Source: Allacma fusca
Taxonomy: Eukaryota; Arthropoda; Collembola; Symphypleona; Sminthuridae
Length of the DNA: 64,000 nt
Assembly: GCA_947179485.1 (NCBI GenBank)
Contig: OX359245.1
Location: forward strand, 42,643,067-42,707,066
Direction of reading: 5' to 3'
How positions within the stretch are numbered: the stretch's first letter is position 1; the number at the start of each line of letters is the position of its first letter. Below the pieces are notes generated by a model. The model saw nothing but the letters and a program-made list of their open reading frames with translations. It made no database searches and had not been told where the DNA came from. Positions 32,711 through 43,504 of the stretch are shown piece by piece. The translations under genes and the position numbers were made by a program.

Positions 32711-35700
32711 TCAGACATGGGAAAATGTAACTTTCTTTGTTTTGTTTCGTAAAAGTGTGGAACGTCGAACTGTATGATTGCTATCAACTTGTTGGGGTGA
32801 TTTGAGAATTGATTTTAACTTTGTGGAGTGATAACCAAAAGTTTGAGGCGAGAAGTTTGGAGGAGGAGAAGTTAAACGCTTAACTGGACGGTCTTCAGAA
32901 GAAGTGGACGGTTGTAGTTTCATTTTGCGTGAAGGACGTGTGGAAGGTTTACGGATGGGAGAAGGGAGAGAGGAATCGGAGTTTGGGGTGTCGGAGGGAA
33001 ATTGTGTCAACCAAGCGTCAAATTCGTGCTGGTCTTCCGTAGTATATACATACTCGGGATGAATAATGCCATCCCCCAAATCAATTTTTATGAGCTTGAG
33101 TTGGGAGAGGTGACACTTAATACTAGGTCTAAGCTTAGTAGAGGGAAAGGTTAAAACTAAGTCAGCATTATTATTCTTATCAATATAAGTAATGGTATAG
33201 GGGCCAACCCAACGACAAAGAAGTTTGTCAGACAAACCAATTTTTCGCTGAGGGAGATAAAATCGAACGTGGGAACCAACTTTAAACTCTAAGGGTTGAT
33301 ACATAGCATCAAATCGTTCTTTGGCTTGTAATTGAGCCTTATTAATTAACTGGGATATTCTTTGATGCATGATTTTGACCTGAGAAGCACTGAGCTGAGT
33401 CATTTGTAAAAGTGTATTGGGAATGGAGTTGAGCAGAGGGGCTGGAGGAGCTCTACCGAAAAATGCTTGAAAAGGGGAAATTTTTGTAACTGAATGCTCG
33501 GAAGTATTATATGCAGTGATCACATACGGTACAAAAATGTCCCAATCTAACTGATTGTCCGAAACAAATTTGCTGAGCATAATTGCGAGAGTTTGATTTA
33601 ATCTCTCTACAATTCCGTGGGAACGGGGGTGAAAGGGCATACTTACATTATGTGTAATATTAAACCGTTTTAATAATTCTTGTAGAGTTGCAGATTTAAA
33701 CTCCGCAGCTCCGTCAGAAATTAATATAGACATGCCTGGAAATGTTAAAATAAAAGATTCCAAATGCATGGCTATATGAGCAGCTTCTCTGTTGGGAAGG
33801 AGGGAAGTATGTACCCATTTGGTAAATAAGTCGGTAAGGACGAGTACATATTTATTGCCTCTCGGAGTTTCACGAAAGGGGCCTAATAAATCCATAGCAT
33901 ATGTGCTTGCTGGAATTTTTATGGGAATGTTTTTCAGACTGTCCATGCGTAATTTGGTAAGGTGCTGGCGACTTTGGCACTCTGGGCAATGAGTGCAGTG
34001 CTTAAATGTGTCTGAGGTAATTGATCTCCACCAATAAAATGGACGGAGACGTGCCAAAGTCCTTTGAAAATTTAAATGACCACCAAGGGGATGATTGTGA
34101 GCATTTTGTAACACGATGGGGATCATAGCTTTAGGGATGACTAAAAGTTTAGGATTGCGGGGATTAAATTGAATAAAATAAATACCATCATCATTTGGAA
34201 TTAACTTGGAGCGCTTTTTCTGCAATAATTTATTTAAAGTATGATCAATAGCTTGAGCATGCTTTAAATCAGCAGGATTAATGAGAGGTATTGCTGGGAG
34301 TGGATTGGGGCTGGATGTTGGAGATTGGGCTGAAAGGCCTGGAATTGTAAGGTCATCTTCAGTGTCTTTTGTAGTGGAAAGAGCGTAGGGGCATCGAGAG
34401 ACACCATCTACGTTCCTATGTAAGGTACCTTTCTTATACCTAATGACATAGCGAAATTGTTCTAAAATTACAGCCATACGAGTAAGTCGGGCAGTGGGAT
34501 TACGTTGGCATTTTAGATAACATAAAGCATGATGGTCAGTAACAATTATGAAAGGTTTGAGATGTAAAAATTCTCGAAGTTTTCGTGTGGCAAATACTAC
34601 GGCTAAACATTCTTTTTCGGTTGCACCCCAATTTTTCTCAGCTGGAGTCAAAGCTCTAGAAATAAAATAAATTGGGTGTTCACCATCCTCAAATTGTTGA
34701 TGTAAAATGCCAGCTATGGCCAAATTACTTGCATCCGTATATAAAATACATGGGAGTGTGGGATCATAGTGTCTAAGGACCGGAGCTGTGCATAGCGCAT
34801 TTTTGAGAGTCAAAAATGCCTTATCACAGTCTGGGCTCCAATGATAAAGAGAATGTTTCTTCAATAATCCTTGGAGAGGAGCAGCTATTTGAGCAAAGTT
34901 CCAAATAAATCTGCGATAATAACCTATAGTGCCTAAAAATTTACGGAGAGTTTCTAAATTATTAGGTTTGGGCTGTTGCATAATTGCAGCTACTTTTGCT
35001 GATTCAGTGGACAAACCTTTTTGGGACAAAAAGAAACCAAAGACTACATGTTGTTGCATACCAAAGAAACACTTTTTGGGGTTCATGCGAAAATTAACTC
35101 GAGCTAGGCGTTGAAATACAAGTTCTATCGCGACCAGGTGAGAGGGAAAGTCTTTACTATAGGGTATAATGTCATCAATATAAGAAACAGCGTGTGTGTA
35201 TCTTAAAGTACCGAGAGTACGAGCAGCTAGCCGTTGAAAATAGGCGGGGGCATTTTTCAGACCAAAACATACACGTAAGTACATGTATAGTCCGAATTCA
35301 GTGACAATAGCAGTTAAATGCTGATCATCCGGGTGGATGAGGGCTTGGTAATAACCGCTAAATAAATCTAAAGGGGAAAAATACGCAGCATTTCGTAACT
35401 GAAAAAGCAAGTCATCAATCCTTGGGAGAGGGAAAATTTCGTCTATTGTGATTTTATTTAGTTTTTGAAAATCACAGACGAGTCGCCATTTACCTAATTT
35501 TTGGCGGACTAAAAATGCAGGGGTGGAATAATTGGAGTTTTCGCAGGGAACAATTATACCTGCTTGAATTAATTTGTCTAATTCTTGCTTTAAAATCTCA
35601 CGCTCCGTGGTGCTCAAGCGATACGGTTTAGCTTGAACTGGAGTGTCAGAATTTAATTTAATTCTCATGGGGGGCAGGGTACAAACTTGAAGATCCATAA

Positions 35701-36121
35701 GCGTCCACGCAAATAAATATGAATATTTATTGAGGAGACTTATGATCGAGGCGCGTTCAGCTGGCCTTAATTTGGGATTAATATTTAATGATTGAATTTG
35801 TGCCGGAGTAAAAGGGGTAGGATTTTGAGGAATTACCGGAGCTGTGTTTAAGCTTTGGGTAAAATCATAGCGTTGAGCATGACCTAAAAGAGTATCAGCG
35901 GGAATAATCTGGGTAGATGTGGAAATGTTTGTGGCTAGCAAAACATTTTTCGCTGGGTTGATTACGGAGGAAAGATTACTTTGTATTGTTTTTCGATGAG
36001 TGGATGAGGGTTGAAAAATGTCGTGTGAGACGTGTGTAGTGGAGTAGTAGGTACATACATTTGGTGGCGAGGGGGAAGTTGTATAGTAAATAATGTTTTG
36101 ACGGGAGAGGAACAGCCGCAC
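32711..36121 (-). CDS. gypsy pol: RT, RNase H, integrase (1136 codons from first Met)
   Basis: Domains in order: reverse transcriptase with a KWRLVCDFQKLN block and catalytic YIDD; RNase H with YTDAS, ATEKECLAV and TDHHAL; an integrase H2C2 zinc region (HPLGGHLNF and CxxC); then the integrase core with D (MDLLGPF), D (ISDGAAEF, where most relatives have an NG or RG) and E (GIVERLNQ); and a C-terminal domain. The first Met of the open frame is near the protease region, but the frame is entered from pro by a -1 shift, so no separate start is needed. All catalytic residues are present. It ends at 32711, five bases before the next ATG. Confidence 0.92.
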   Translation of the reverse strand: MRLFLSRQNIIYYTTSPSPPNVCTYYSTTHVSHDIFQPSSTHRKTIQSNLSSVINPAKNVLLATNISTSTQIIPADTLLGHAQRYDFTQSLNTAPVIPQNPTPFTPAQIQSLNINPKLRPAERASIISLLNKYSYLFAWTLMDLQVCTLPPMRIKLNSDTPVQAKPYRLSTTEREILKQELDKLIQAGIIVPCENSNYSTPAFLVRQKLGKWRLVCDFQKLNKITIDEIFPLPRIDDLLFQLRNAAYFSPLDLFSGYYQALIHPDDQHLTAIVTEFGLYMYLRVCFGLKNAPAYFQRLAARTLGTLRYTHAVSYIDDIIPYSKDFPSHLVAIELVFQRLARVNFRMNPKKCFFGMQQHVVFGFFLSQKGLSTESAKVAAIMQQPKPNNLETLRKFLGTIGYYRRFIWNFAQIAAPLQGLLKKHSLYHWSPDCDKAFLTLKNALCTAPVLRHYDPTLPCILYTDASNLAIAGILHQQFEDGEHPIYFISRALTPAEKNWGATEKECLAVVFATRKLREFLHLKPFIIVTDHHALCYLKCQRNPTARLTRMAVILEQFRYVIRYKKGTLHRNVDGVSRCPYALSTTKDTEDDLTIPGLSAQSPTSSPNPLPAIPLINPADLKHAQAIDHTLNKLLQKKRSKLIPNDDGIYFIQFNPRNPKLLVIPKAMIPIVLQNAHNHPLGGHLNFQRTLARLRPFYWWRSITSDTFKHCTHCPECQSRQHLTKLRMDSLKNIPIKIPASTYAMDLLGPFRETPRGNKYVLVLTDLFTKWVHTSLLPNREAAHIAMHLESFILTFPGMSILISDGAAEFKSATLQELLKRFNITHNVSMPFHPRSHGIVERLNQTLAIMLSKFVSDNQLDWDIFVPYVITAYNTSEHSVTKISPFQAFFGRAPPAPLLNSIPNTLLQMTQLSASQVKIMHQRISQLINKAQLQAKERFDAMYQPLEFKVGSHVRFYLPQRKIGLSDKLLCRWVGPYTITYIDKNNNADLVLTFPSTKLRPSIKCHLSQLKLIKIDLGDGIIHPEYVYTTEDQHEFDAWLTQFPSDTPNSDSSLPSPIRKPSTRPSRKMKLQPSTSSEDRPVKRLTSPPPNFSPQTFGYHSTKLKSILKSPQQVDSNHTVRRSTLLRNKTKKVTFSHV

Positions 36122-36501
36122 TCAGACGAGCAAGTGGCGGAGTATGCATGCTTACGAAAGTAATGACATACGTGAGAGTTGTATAGGGAGTTGGAGTTCA
36201 GATGTATATGAAAGTCAAATTGTGTAATAAACTTACAGCCAAGAATGAGTGGAGGAGTGAGCGTTTCAAGGACATGGGCTTCTGTTGTGTAAAAGTAGTT
36301 ATCAAGTTGGAACGTTAAGGAGGCTATATGGGACGTAGGAATGCGAGCTTTATCTGCTGTGATAACAAATCTTTGTGGGCAAGGAGTGATGACTGCACTG
36401 GAGGGGATGTGATTCTTTTGTATTAAATTATGAGAAGCTCCTGTATCAATTAATGCATCAATGGAGACATCATCAAAATAACACATGATATACGGGCACA
36501 T
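35962..36501 (-). CDS. gypsy protease (pro)
   Basis: An aspartic protease with LIDTGA active site near residues 16-21, followed by the expected ILGCKF flap-side motif. The frame stays open upstream of the Met at 36501 into gag, so expression is probably by a -1 shift from gag rather than from this Met. It overlaps pol by 160 bp, with another -1 step. No classical slippery heptamer was found in either overlap. Confidence 0.8.
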   Translation of the reverse strand: MCPYIMCYFDDVSIDALIDTGASHNLIQKNHIPSSAVITPCPQRFVITADKARIPTSHIASLTFQLDNYFYTTEAHVLETLTPPLILGCKFITQFDFHIHLNSNSLYNSHVCHYFRKHAYSATCSSECGCSSPVKTLFTIQLPPRHQMYVPTTPLHTSHTTFFNPHPLIEKQYKVIFPP

Positions 36502-36521
36502 TGATGAAGCGGGTGACAGAT

Positions 36522-38123
36522 TTATTGTGGGTAAGTTATGGAGGGATATTGAAGATTCGCAAAGTGATTCTGGGGAGTTTGATTGTTTTGGGGCGGATTG
36601 GGATTGAATGAAATTTCCAATCTGTGGGCAGTTTGGTCGTTCCGGCGATTGTTGCCGTTGTTTTGTTGATTGTTGCGGAAGCCATTGTTGTTTCCGCGGA
36701 AATTGTTGTTCCGAAAGTTCGGGCGGGGACCCTGAACACGCTGGTTGGGCCCCCTCTGTTGGTTTCCCGAACGGCAGTCACGACTGATGTGACCGAACTT
36801 ATTACAATTATAACATTGCATGCCTTTATGGGGGTTCTGAGCCTGTCCTCTATTATTGTTATTATTATTATTATTACCTCTGGGCTGATGGGGAACTGGT
36901 TGGTGAATGTTGCCGTGGTTACCGCGGTGATTATTATTATTATTATTATGGGAATTGCCGCGGCCATTGCCACGACCTCGTCCGCGGCCAGGGACAAAAG
37001 CAAAATTTGCTTGGGCATTAGGCGCATCGGACAAGGTAAGTTTTTGGATGGTTTCTTCCAAAGACTTAACTTTTGCAGCCATATCTGAAGGTCCAGCAGT
37101 TGTATCTGCAAATTCTCGTTGTTCGCAAAAACGAACGAGAGCAGCTATGCTCGTAAATGGAAAACCTGCCGCTGCAGATTTGTACTTGGGAAGGAGACCT
37201 TCCATTCCCCAAGCAACACGGTCAGGTTGACTCATGGTTGGGTCATAGCGAGTGCAAATACTATCAACATCATACAAAAATTTGGCACTCGTTTCATTGT
37301 CTTTTTGCTTACGGGAAATTAACTGATTTAGATAAACCTGTCGAGGCTTGGCATAGCGTTCACGGAGAGCCGTGAAGAATGTATCAATACTAACAATAGT
37401 GGGTGGAGCTAAGGCGAGTTGGGTTTGCAACCATTGAAAGGGGTCACGAGCTAATAAATTGGGAGTGTGTCCTTGGAGAGTGGGCCAATCCCATTGGTAT
37501 TGGGCCACGACACGTTGAACGTCAATAATAAAATCATGAACATCATGAGTTGCGGGAAGGAATTGTTTAATCTTTTGAAAATCAACTATAGAATGGATGG
37601 GAGCAGTGTTGATGGTAACATTAACAGGGTTGGCAGCAGCAGCAGCAGCAGCCATATTGAAAAATTTTACTGTGCGAGGACGTTTATGAGGGTTTATTCG
37701 ATAAAAATTTTGGCGTTTGCGGGCCTTGGAAATTTGCCGTTTTAAAGACGGAACAATGCGTGTGGGAGGAGTAACGAGCGAAAGAACTGGTAATGGTGGT
37801 GGTGGTGGTGGGGGTAAAGAAATCGGTGGAGGTGTACCTGGAGGGGTAGAATATTGTGGACTCGGAGTGCGTGGAGGTGAAGCTTGTGCGGGCGGAACTA
37901 CTGGAGGAACTGGCGGTGTAGTTAAGATTGGAGGCGGTAACGGCTGAGGCTTGGGCTTTTTACTAGTGCTAGTGGTAGCTTTTGCTTTTGCTTTTGCTTG
38001 TTGTAAGACTTTTGCTAATTCAGAGGCGTCTTTTAAATCAGGGTCAGAATTTTTACGAGTGACTCTACTTGTAGAAGGTTTAGGGTCTGGTTTGGATGCT
38101 GAGGGCTTCTTTTTATCGGACAT
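36522..38123 (-). CDS. gypsy gag (533 aa)
   Basis: The N-terminus is basic and proline-rich with poly-Pro runs. The central part is a capsid-like helical region (about residues 150-340). The nucleocapsid is Gly/Arg/Asn-rich with one CCHC knuckle (CYNCNKFGHISRDC). Poly-Asn stretches come from ATT/TTA trinucleotide runs at 36850-36950. Structural protein for particle assembly and RNA packaging. The open plus-strand frames over this region are shadows of its biased composition. Confidence 0.9.
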   Translation of the reverse strand: MSDKKKPSASKPDPKPSTSRVTRKNSDPDLKDASELAKVLQQAKAKAKATTSTSKKPKPQPLPPPILTTPPVPPVVPPAQASPPRTPSPQYSTPPGTPPPISLPPPPPPPLPVLSLVTPPTRIVPSLKRQISKARKRQNFYRINPHKRPRTVKFFNMAAAAAAANPVNVTINTAPIHSIVDFQKIKQFLPATHDVHDFIIDVQRVVAQYQWDWPTLQGHTPNLLARDPFQWLQTQLALAPPTIVSIDTFFTALRERYAKPRQVYLNQLISRKQKDNETSAKFLYDVDSICTRYDPTMSQPDRVAWGMEGLLPKYKSAAAGFPFTSIAALVRFCEQREFADTTAGPSDMAAKVKSLEETIQKLTLSDAPNAQANFAFVPGRGRGRGNGRGNSHNNNNNNHRGNHGNIHQPVPHQPRGNNNNNNNNRGQAQNPHKGMQCYNCNKFGHISRDCRSGNQQRGPNQRVQGPRPNFRNNNFRGNNNGFRNNQQNNGNNRRNDQTAHRLEISFNPNPPQNNQTPQNHFANLQYPSITYPQ

Positions 38124-38644
38124 AAATTATAACGTAAGTATGTACGTACCGTGACGGTGGTTCATGGATATGAATCTTAACACTGTGTATTTACTATATA
38201 AAATTCCTCCTGGATGAGGTGGGACCGGTACTGAGCTCCGTGGCTTTCCGTTGAGTATACCCAAATCCTCAGGGCATCGGTCGGTGAAGCGCAGGTAAAT
38301 CCGTCTGCCTTCCGTGGACAAGAAATAATAACCCCGTTTATCAATAAAAACTTACGAGGGGTTCTTCGACCGGTCACAGTCAATAACGGTTGACTCCTCT
38401 GGGGGCAGTCCCGAATGAGCTGTGCGTGTTGCAACGTCAAAAATGCAGGAATGTAACCTCTGCGTGGACAAAACTGTAAATCTCAAAACTTTTCACGAAA
38501 AATGACACGTTATTCAAACTTGCCTGGTAATAAAATCAATTCTTAAAGTAAATCGATTGTTTCCCAAGGGGAGTGATAATTGAGAGTAATTCGGGAGCAT
38601 TGCCAGGGCAATAATATTGTGGCAATGTTTTACAAAGGCCACCA
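38124..38644 (-). promoter_or_regulatory. gypsy leader with primer binding site
   Basis: Untranslated leader between the 5' LTR and gag. Immediately inside the LTR the minus strand reads TGGTGGCCTTTG, the expected place for a tRNA primer ending in GCCACCA. The tRNA was not identified. Confidence 0.6.
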
Positions 38645-39161
38645 TGTAAGAGTAGGTTATGGTCATACCATGAAATCCTAACTCCTGGGTTATTTACTTA
38701 TGTAATTGTCAGGAAATTGTAAATAATTGGAAATCGTGCTGATGGAAGGAATGATTATGAATAAACGATTGATTGTGATTTTACATTAATCCGAAGACTA
38801 ATTGCTTTTATTTATAATTGAAACCAAAAGGAAAGGGAAATGAAGATTAACAACTAAAAATAGGTGTTACTGGAATGACTCTCAGTTATTCACTGAAGAG
38901 TCTGGAAGAATCTTAAACTTAACAAGTGGCTACTTGAGCCTATTTTTACAATCTTAAGTCTAGACGTTACATCATAACGGATGTAACGGGACGTTGACAC
39001 TCGTCGGCTTTAGCCGATGGGAAGTGCTTACTTTGCACCTTTACAATAAGTGTTTAAGTAACTTTGAACTGACTTAACCTAAGGTTGTGTATTTCACAAC
39101 TTAATTAATTATTCATGTGAGACTTAACTAATTTATGTAATTTCTATATACATAACTAACA
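38645..39161 (-). repeat. 5' LTR of gypsy element
   Basis: 517 bp, apparently identical to 30012-30528. It is followed by the ATAT target copy and by sequence resembling 24300 onwards, the continuation of the interrupted module. Confidence 0.92.
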
Positions 39162-39554
39162 ATATAACCATACGATGCATAATTACATACTTGACTACAG
39201 GAAAGTCGAGGAACTTATTTACAATTTGACTTCTTATTTTCCTCAAATTTTCCAAAGAATCCATAATAAATTCCTGTAAAGTGGCTTCTCTTGAGGCCTG
39301 CGGTTGCAATTAAATTTTCCGATATGCCTAAATATTTAAAAGGCAATCATGCAATAGCATTGGTATTCCCAAGTCATCTACTGGCAAAGGAGTAGCTCCT
39401 GGAGTCTTAATAAAGCTCCTGAAACTAAGACATAACAATAACAATAATTAAGCAATTGTTCCAAAACAAAATTCCTACAACCAAAAACTTCCTTTAAACT
39501 TCATAGTTCGATTTCAGAAATACAGTAGCAGCCTAACCAAGAATTTCACCGAAC

Positions 39555-39897
39555 ATGGGAAACAAGGCTTACTTTATTATTTTTGTCTGCGTATTCATAC
39601 TACTTGTCATCAATATGAGCAGTACAGACGCCTTTGTTAGATTTGGGTAAGATATTATCCTCAAAAGCATGCATCCACACTATTCACCTACAAACGTATA
39701 CCTTGCGTAATCGATTCCTGGCTTTAAACTTTAAAAATCTATATTCTAGCGGAACCCCGGGAAGAGGAAAACGTATCGTTGGTGTAACTTCCCCGAAGGG
39801 CAGTGGATGTGAATTCGGTCCAAGTTTGAACGGTCGTTGTTTTACGGGGCGTTTCGTTTCATCTGGTGAAAATTCAAATGAATCATTTGAATATTGA
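39555..39897 (+). CDS. small secreted cysteine peptide, copy 4 (79 aa)
   Basis: Exons 39555-39646 and 39750-39897; GTAAGA donor, TTCTAG acceptor, family phase. The signal peptide is the most diverged of the set (FIIFVCVFILLV, SSTDA). The mature part keeps KGSGC, C-x9-C and LNGRC, then has an acidic Ser/Glu/Asn tail where copy 2 has its last Cys. A Gly/Arg-rich start (GTPGRGKR) could be a propeptide with a dibasic site. The 5' module lies at 39180-39420, just after the gypsy element. Confidence 0.68.
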
Positions 39898-39929
39898 ACC
39901 AAACGACTAAGTATAGGACTAATTCGGAC

Positions 39930-40310
39930 AAGGTTATCTCTCAAAACAATGCCAAGTCAAGTACATTATTAAACTTCAAAGTATTTAAGATTAAAGTATA
40001 CAGTTGATAATTTTTTCACGCATGGGTATTGAAGAATACATTAATATTATTCGGTTTTTACACGAAATATAGAAAGACTCGAAATGTATTTATTATTTTA
40101 CACCGGATTCTTCCTCAAGTGTTTCAAAGGATCCATAATCAGTTGGTGTAATTGTTATTGGTATTGGGCTTCCTGGCTGCGGTTATTATTTTTTCCAAAT
40201 GGATCTGTCTTCTCGCAGTTAAAAGGAAATGAAATGTGGTCATTAGTTGCTTTTTATAAGACATCCATATGAAAAGTAGGAGCTCCAGGAGTCACATTTT
40301 AACCTCTAAG
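39930..40310 (+). repeat. peptide-gene 5' module without an exon 1
   Basis: Similar to 9640-9960 and 61800-62150. No signal-peptide exon follows; the next recognisable family sequence is the orphan exon at 40793. Confidence 0.6.
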
Positions 40311-40792
40311 ATGAAATCATCCTGTGAAATGTGCATGATATTCGAATGTTATTTGGTATGATACATCGGATATTGTTTAATCAAGTATGTAAGATTATTC
40401 TTACTCTGCATTGTTGGAATGATATATAAACGAGAGTGAACTTGTATGAGGACACACAATAAGAATTATACATTTGTATTAGGTTACATTAGGTTGAGGA
40501 AATGGATTGAACTGCCGTTCAGTCCTCAGTTCTGATTTAACTCTTGACTCACAAGTAAACCCAAACTGTAATCTAAATTGTACCTATTTTCATATATATA
40601 TTTGATCCCGTACTCATCTCACACCTTGCGAGTCCCATTCCCTTTAATAGTGTACATAAAAGACACACACACACTCATCTTCATATTATATCTTTAATTC
40701 CCCATCCCCATAACATAATTGTACTAGTACGTTGAATAATCTTTATATAATCGTCTATTATTGACATTAATCTTTATAAATCTACATTTTAG

Positions 40793-40907
40793 CGGACCTC
40801 ATAATAATAGCATCGCCTAGGGGAAGTGCATATAATAGCCGTCGAAGTTTGAATGGGACTTGTGTTAAGGTCGTTTCATCCCGTGAAAATGTAACTTATT
40901 GAACCAA
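40793..40907 (+). pseudogene. orphan exon 2 of cysteine-peptide family
   Basis: Preceded by the family intron end (ACATTTTAG). It resembles exon 2 of copies 2 and 3 but has an early TAG, a loss of the second family Cys codon (TGTGAA region now ATAATA) and a one-base deletion later. No exon 1 was found upstream, so it is a dead copy. Confidence 0.65.
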
Positions 40908-41328
40908 ACGACTACAAATAGAACTAATTTCATTCCTTTGTTTTTTGATCCTCTAGGAATACGTTATATAGTAGACCATATATAACAGTTGCAATGAGAT
41001 TCCAGTAGAAAATTCACTGAACAGATGCAACTAAAAAATGTCTACAAGCCCTTTTACTCGATCCTCTGCTGCTCTTCAAATTTTGGAAGCCAAAGTATCC
41101 ACACATCTATTTTGCAATCTAGTACTTTCTGGATCAAATTACAAACTATGTCCCTTGATACATGTGCAATACGTACATATATCATTAGAAGATTTTACGT
41201 TGTGGTCCGCGTACAATGCGCAGATTTTCTCATACGCTGAATTTTTCATGCGCATTACTTTTAGATACGATTCCATTTATAGGACTTCGTCATTCACCAA
41301 AATTAACATTGGGCTGAATACGGAGTAA

Positions 41329-43482
41329 GGGATGTGCCACAAATGACGTCATCCAAAAATCTGGTAAATTACAACTGATTGACTGCATGATCATTCCCCG
41401 TCACAACGAAGACTGACTGACTGTATATGACGTCATATGTATATGTATACATGGGTATAGTATAATAATAATAGGGTGCTTTGATATTCCAACCTGCGCT
41501 AGTTTGCGAAAGGCTTGATTAATTGACAACAATTAATTGGCTTTGTTTACATTGTTTTCGTAGTTTCTTTTTAGCAATCGGTTATAACCGTAATAAAAGT
41601 AGAAGATTAACAATAAAGTCAAAGGTAATTTGAAGTGGGCCATTCATTCGGTCAATAATTTTAAAATAATGTAAAAAATACATTTTATATTTCTTTCAAT
41701 CAACTTGCGCCTGTTTGCACCTTACATCTTCATATAAACAAAATCACAAAGGATCGAAGTCAGGTATTGTGTTAAACCAAGTGGGACAGAAAACGTAACT
41801 TGACAGGCAGAAGAACGTATATGTAGGTTTTATTTAAAAGAATTTTTAATTTAGAAAATTCGCTCAAATCGCATGAACTAGCTATTTGCAACATCCAGTC
41901 AATGGTGGGTTTATTACCTTACACTACTGGAAGAATGTTTAAAAATGTGTGTTTATATGTGACATATACTTTTCCAAGGTTAGATGGATGACCCTACCAA
42001 CTTTAGAATCGTATTTGATATTATCGGCCTGCAATAAGAACCATTACGGTTTTTCACAGTTTGGTAAATGGTGACTGTGCCATCTGTCGATGATGCAGGT
42101 ATTAGCATGTGTTTATATACGACACTTTCGATTTCCTTCGGTAAAAAATCTATTCAACAGACGGGTCTGTTTTTTTGAAAACGGCCACCCGTGAATGCAA
42201 CTATTTTATAAAACACATTTATAGGGCTCAGTAGATGAAACGTTTGTTAAAAAAAATATCCAAACCTTTTTTTCGGTAAATCCGAATAGGAAGGTTGAAA
42301 ACCCGAAAACTTCAATAATTCTTTGTAGCTATACCGATTTAAATATTAAAAATTGGGCTATCTCAAACACATTGTCTAATCAACTACTACACTCATAATT
42401 GTTTTTGGTAACGTTGAATCCAAATTTCGAAATTTCGGAATTATTTTTGACTGCCGGCACACGCAAATGTGCACTTTTTAAAAACTCTAAACTCAAGGTA
42501 CGCACGAAACTTACATTTAAATTTTTTTTAAAGTGCACATTTGCGTGTGCCGGCAGTCAAATCGGGGAAACTCCGGCACGGGTAATTAATATACATACCT
42601 AGTTAAGGCTTTGTGCACATATCACCATGCACGCATGGATTGTATGTGTATAAATGCAGCCAGCATGCAAGCATGGCTTTCTCGCTGTAGTGGACGAGGA
42701 GTGGAGGTTCCTGCCAACGTAATATAAGGGCAGCGCCTTCGCCGTAAACAGAAAGCCCTATCACGCTCCATTCTTTGGGACCGTGTCGCAGCTCAACTAG
42801 TCCCAAATTATTTTTTTAATAATTTGGAATTGGTTTGTTATAGCCCAATAATATTTGGCCTCAATATTACCCACACTATTTTAAATTTATGTATGTACAT
42901 TGTATGTACATACTCAAAAAAATGTTTCACTATGGGAATGGCTGTATTGAAAAAAACAGACCCAGACGTTATTTGTTAGAAGATCAGCTCAGTCGTATGA
43001 TGTGAGGAAATTTAAACAACATATGTACACAACTGCTTATAGATACTTCTCCGACAGATGACGCAGTCCATATTTTTTCGTATAACTTTTAATTGAGAAG
43101 TACCAAGATGCGTCAATAAATCCGCACACATTTAAAATTAAAATGGTTATAGCACACTTTTAATTCACCTGTATTTAAATTGTGTTGAAATTGTCTGCTT
43201 TAAAAAACTAACGTCAGTTACTCTGTACCTTATATTACTTATCGATATAACTCTGTGACTTTGCGAAATAGGGACAGTACTAATGATTTTGGGTGCTGAA
43301 GTCGTTATTTAAGCTTAATCCGTACGGGATTTTATGTAAGAGTTACACAGGGTCTGGGTTAAATAGGTGCAGAAAATGATGTCATGTTATGAAGAAATGA
43401 CTGACTGAGTACATCATGTTAAATCATACACGGGAAATATGACTGACTGACTAAATGCATGACGTCATTTGTGGCATATCCC
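41329..43482. mobile_element. PIF/Harbinger-like non-autonomous element
   Basis: 2154 bp with TIRs beginning GGGATRTGCCACAAATGACG on both ends and a TAA target duplication (41326-41328 and 43483-43485). The empty site is GAGTAATGAATGG at 25891. A TWA duplication with GG-starting TIRs is typical of PIF/Harbinger. Subterminal GACTGACTGACT motifs occur at both ends. No transposase ORF was seen. Inside, inverted CAGACCCG-type blocks at about 42160 and 42960 suggest a nested insertion. Confidence 0.78.
42449..42561. repeat. hairpin inside the PIF-like element
   Basis: Inverted arms of about 30 nt (TTGACTGCCGGCACACGCAA and complement) separated by about 50 nt. It is a snap-back structure, possibly a tiny foldback element. 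Confidence 0.6.
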
Positions 43483-43504
43483 TAATGAATGGCTAGATAC
43501 TGGA

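Larger units (their letters stand above)
30012..39161 (-). mobile_element. Ty3/gypsy-type LTR retroelement with env-like ORF
   Basis: A 9150-bp element on the minus strand. LTRs of 517 bp (30012-30528 and 38645-39161) look identical. The 4-bp target duplication is ATAT (30008-30011 and 39162-39165). Gene order on the minus strand: gag, protease, RT-RNase H-integrase, an unknown 319-aa ORF, then a membrane protein with signal peptide and C-terminal anchor. RT-before-integrase order, the 4-bp duplication and an env-like third gene fit the errantivirus-like branch of Ty3/gypsy. The insertion is recent, and all ORFs except the frame steps are free of stops. Confidence 0.92.

Noticed and set aside
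35962..36121. Candidate -1 slippery heptamers in the pro/pol overlap of the gypsy element
   Set aside because: ACA TTT TTC and ATC GAA AAA were considered but neither fits X XXY YYZ in the pro frame.
36624..37088. 154-codon plus-strand frame rich in Ile/Val
   Set aside because: Antisense of the Asn/Gly-rich nucleocapsid of gypsy gag; composition artefact of ATT runs.
37717..37947. Gly-rich plus-strand frame
   Set aside because: Antisense of the proline-rich N-terminus of gypsy gag.
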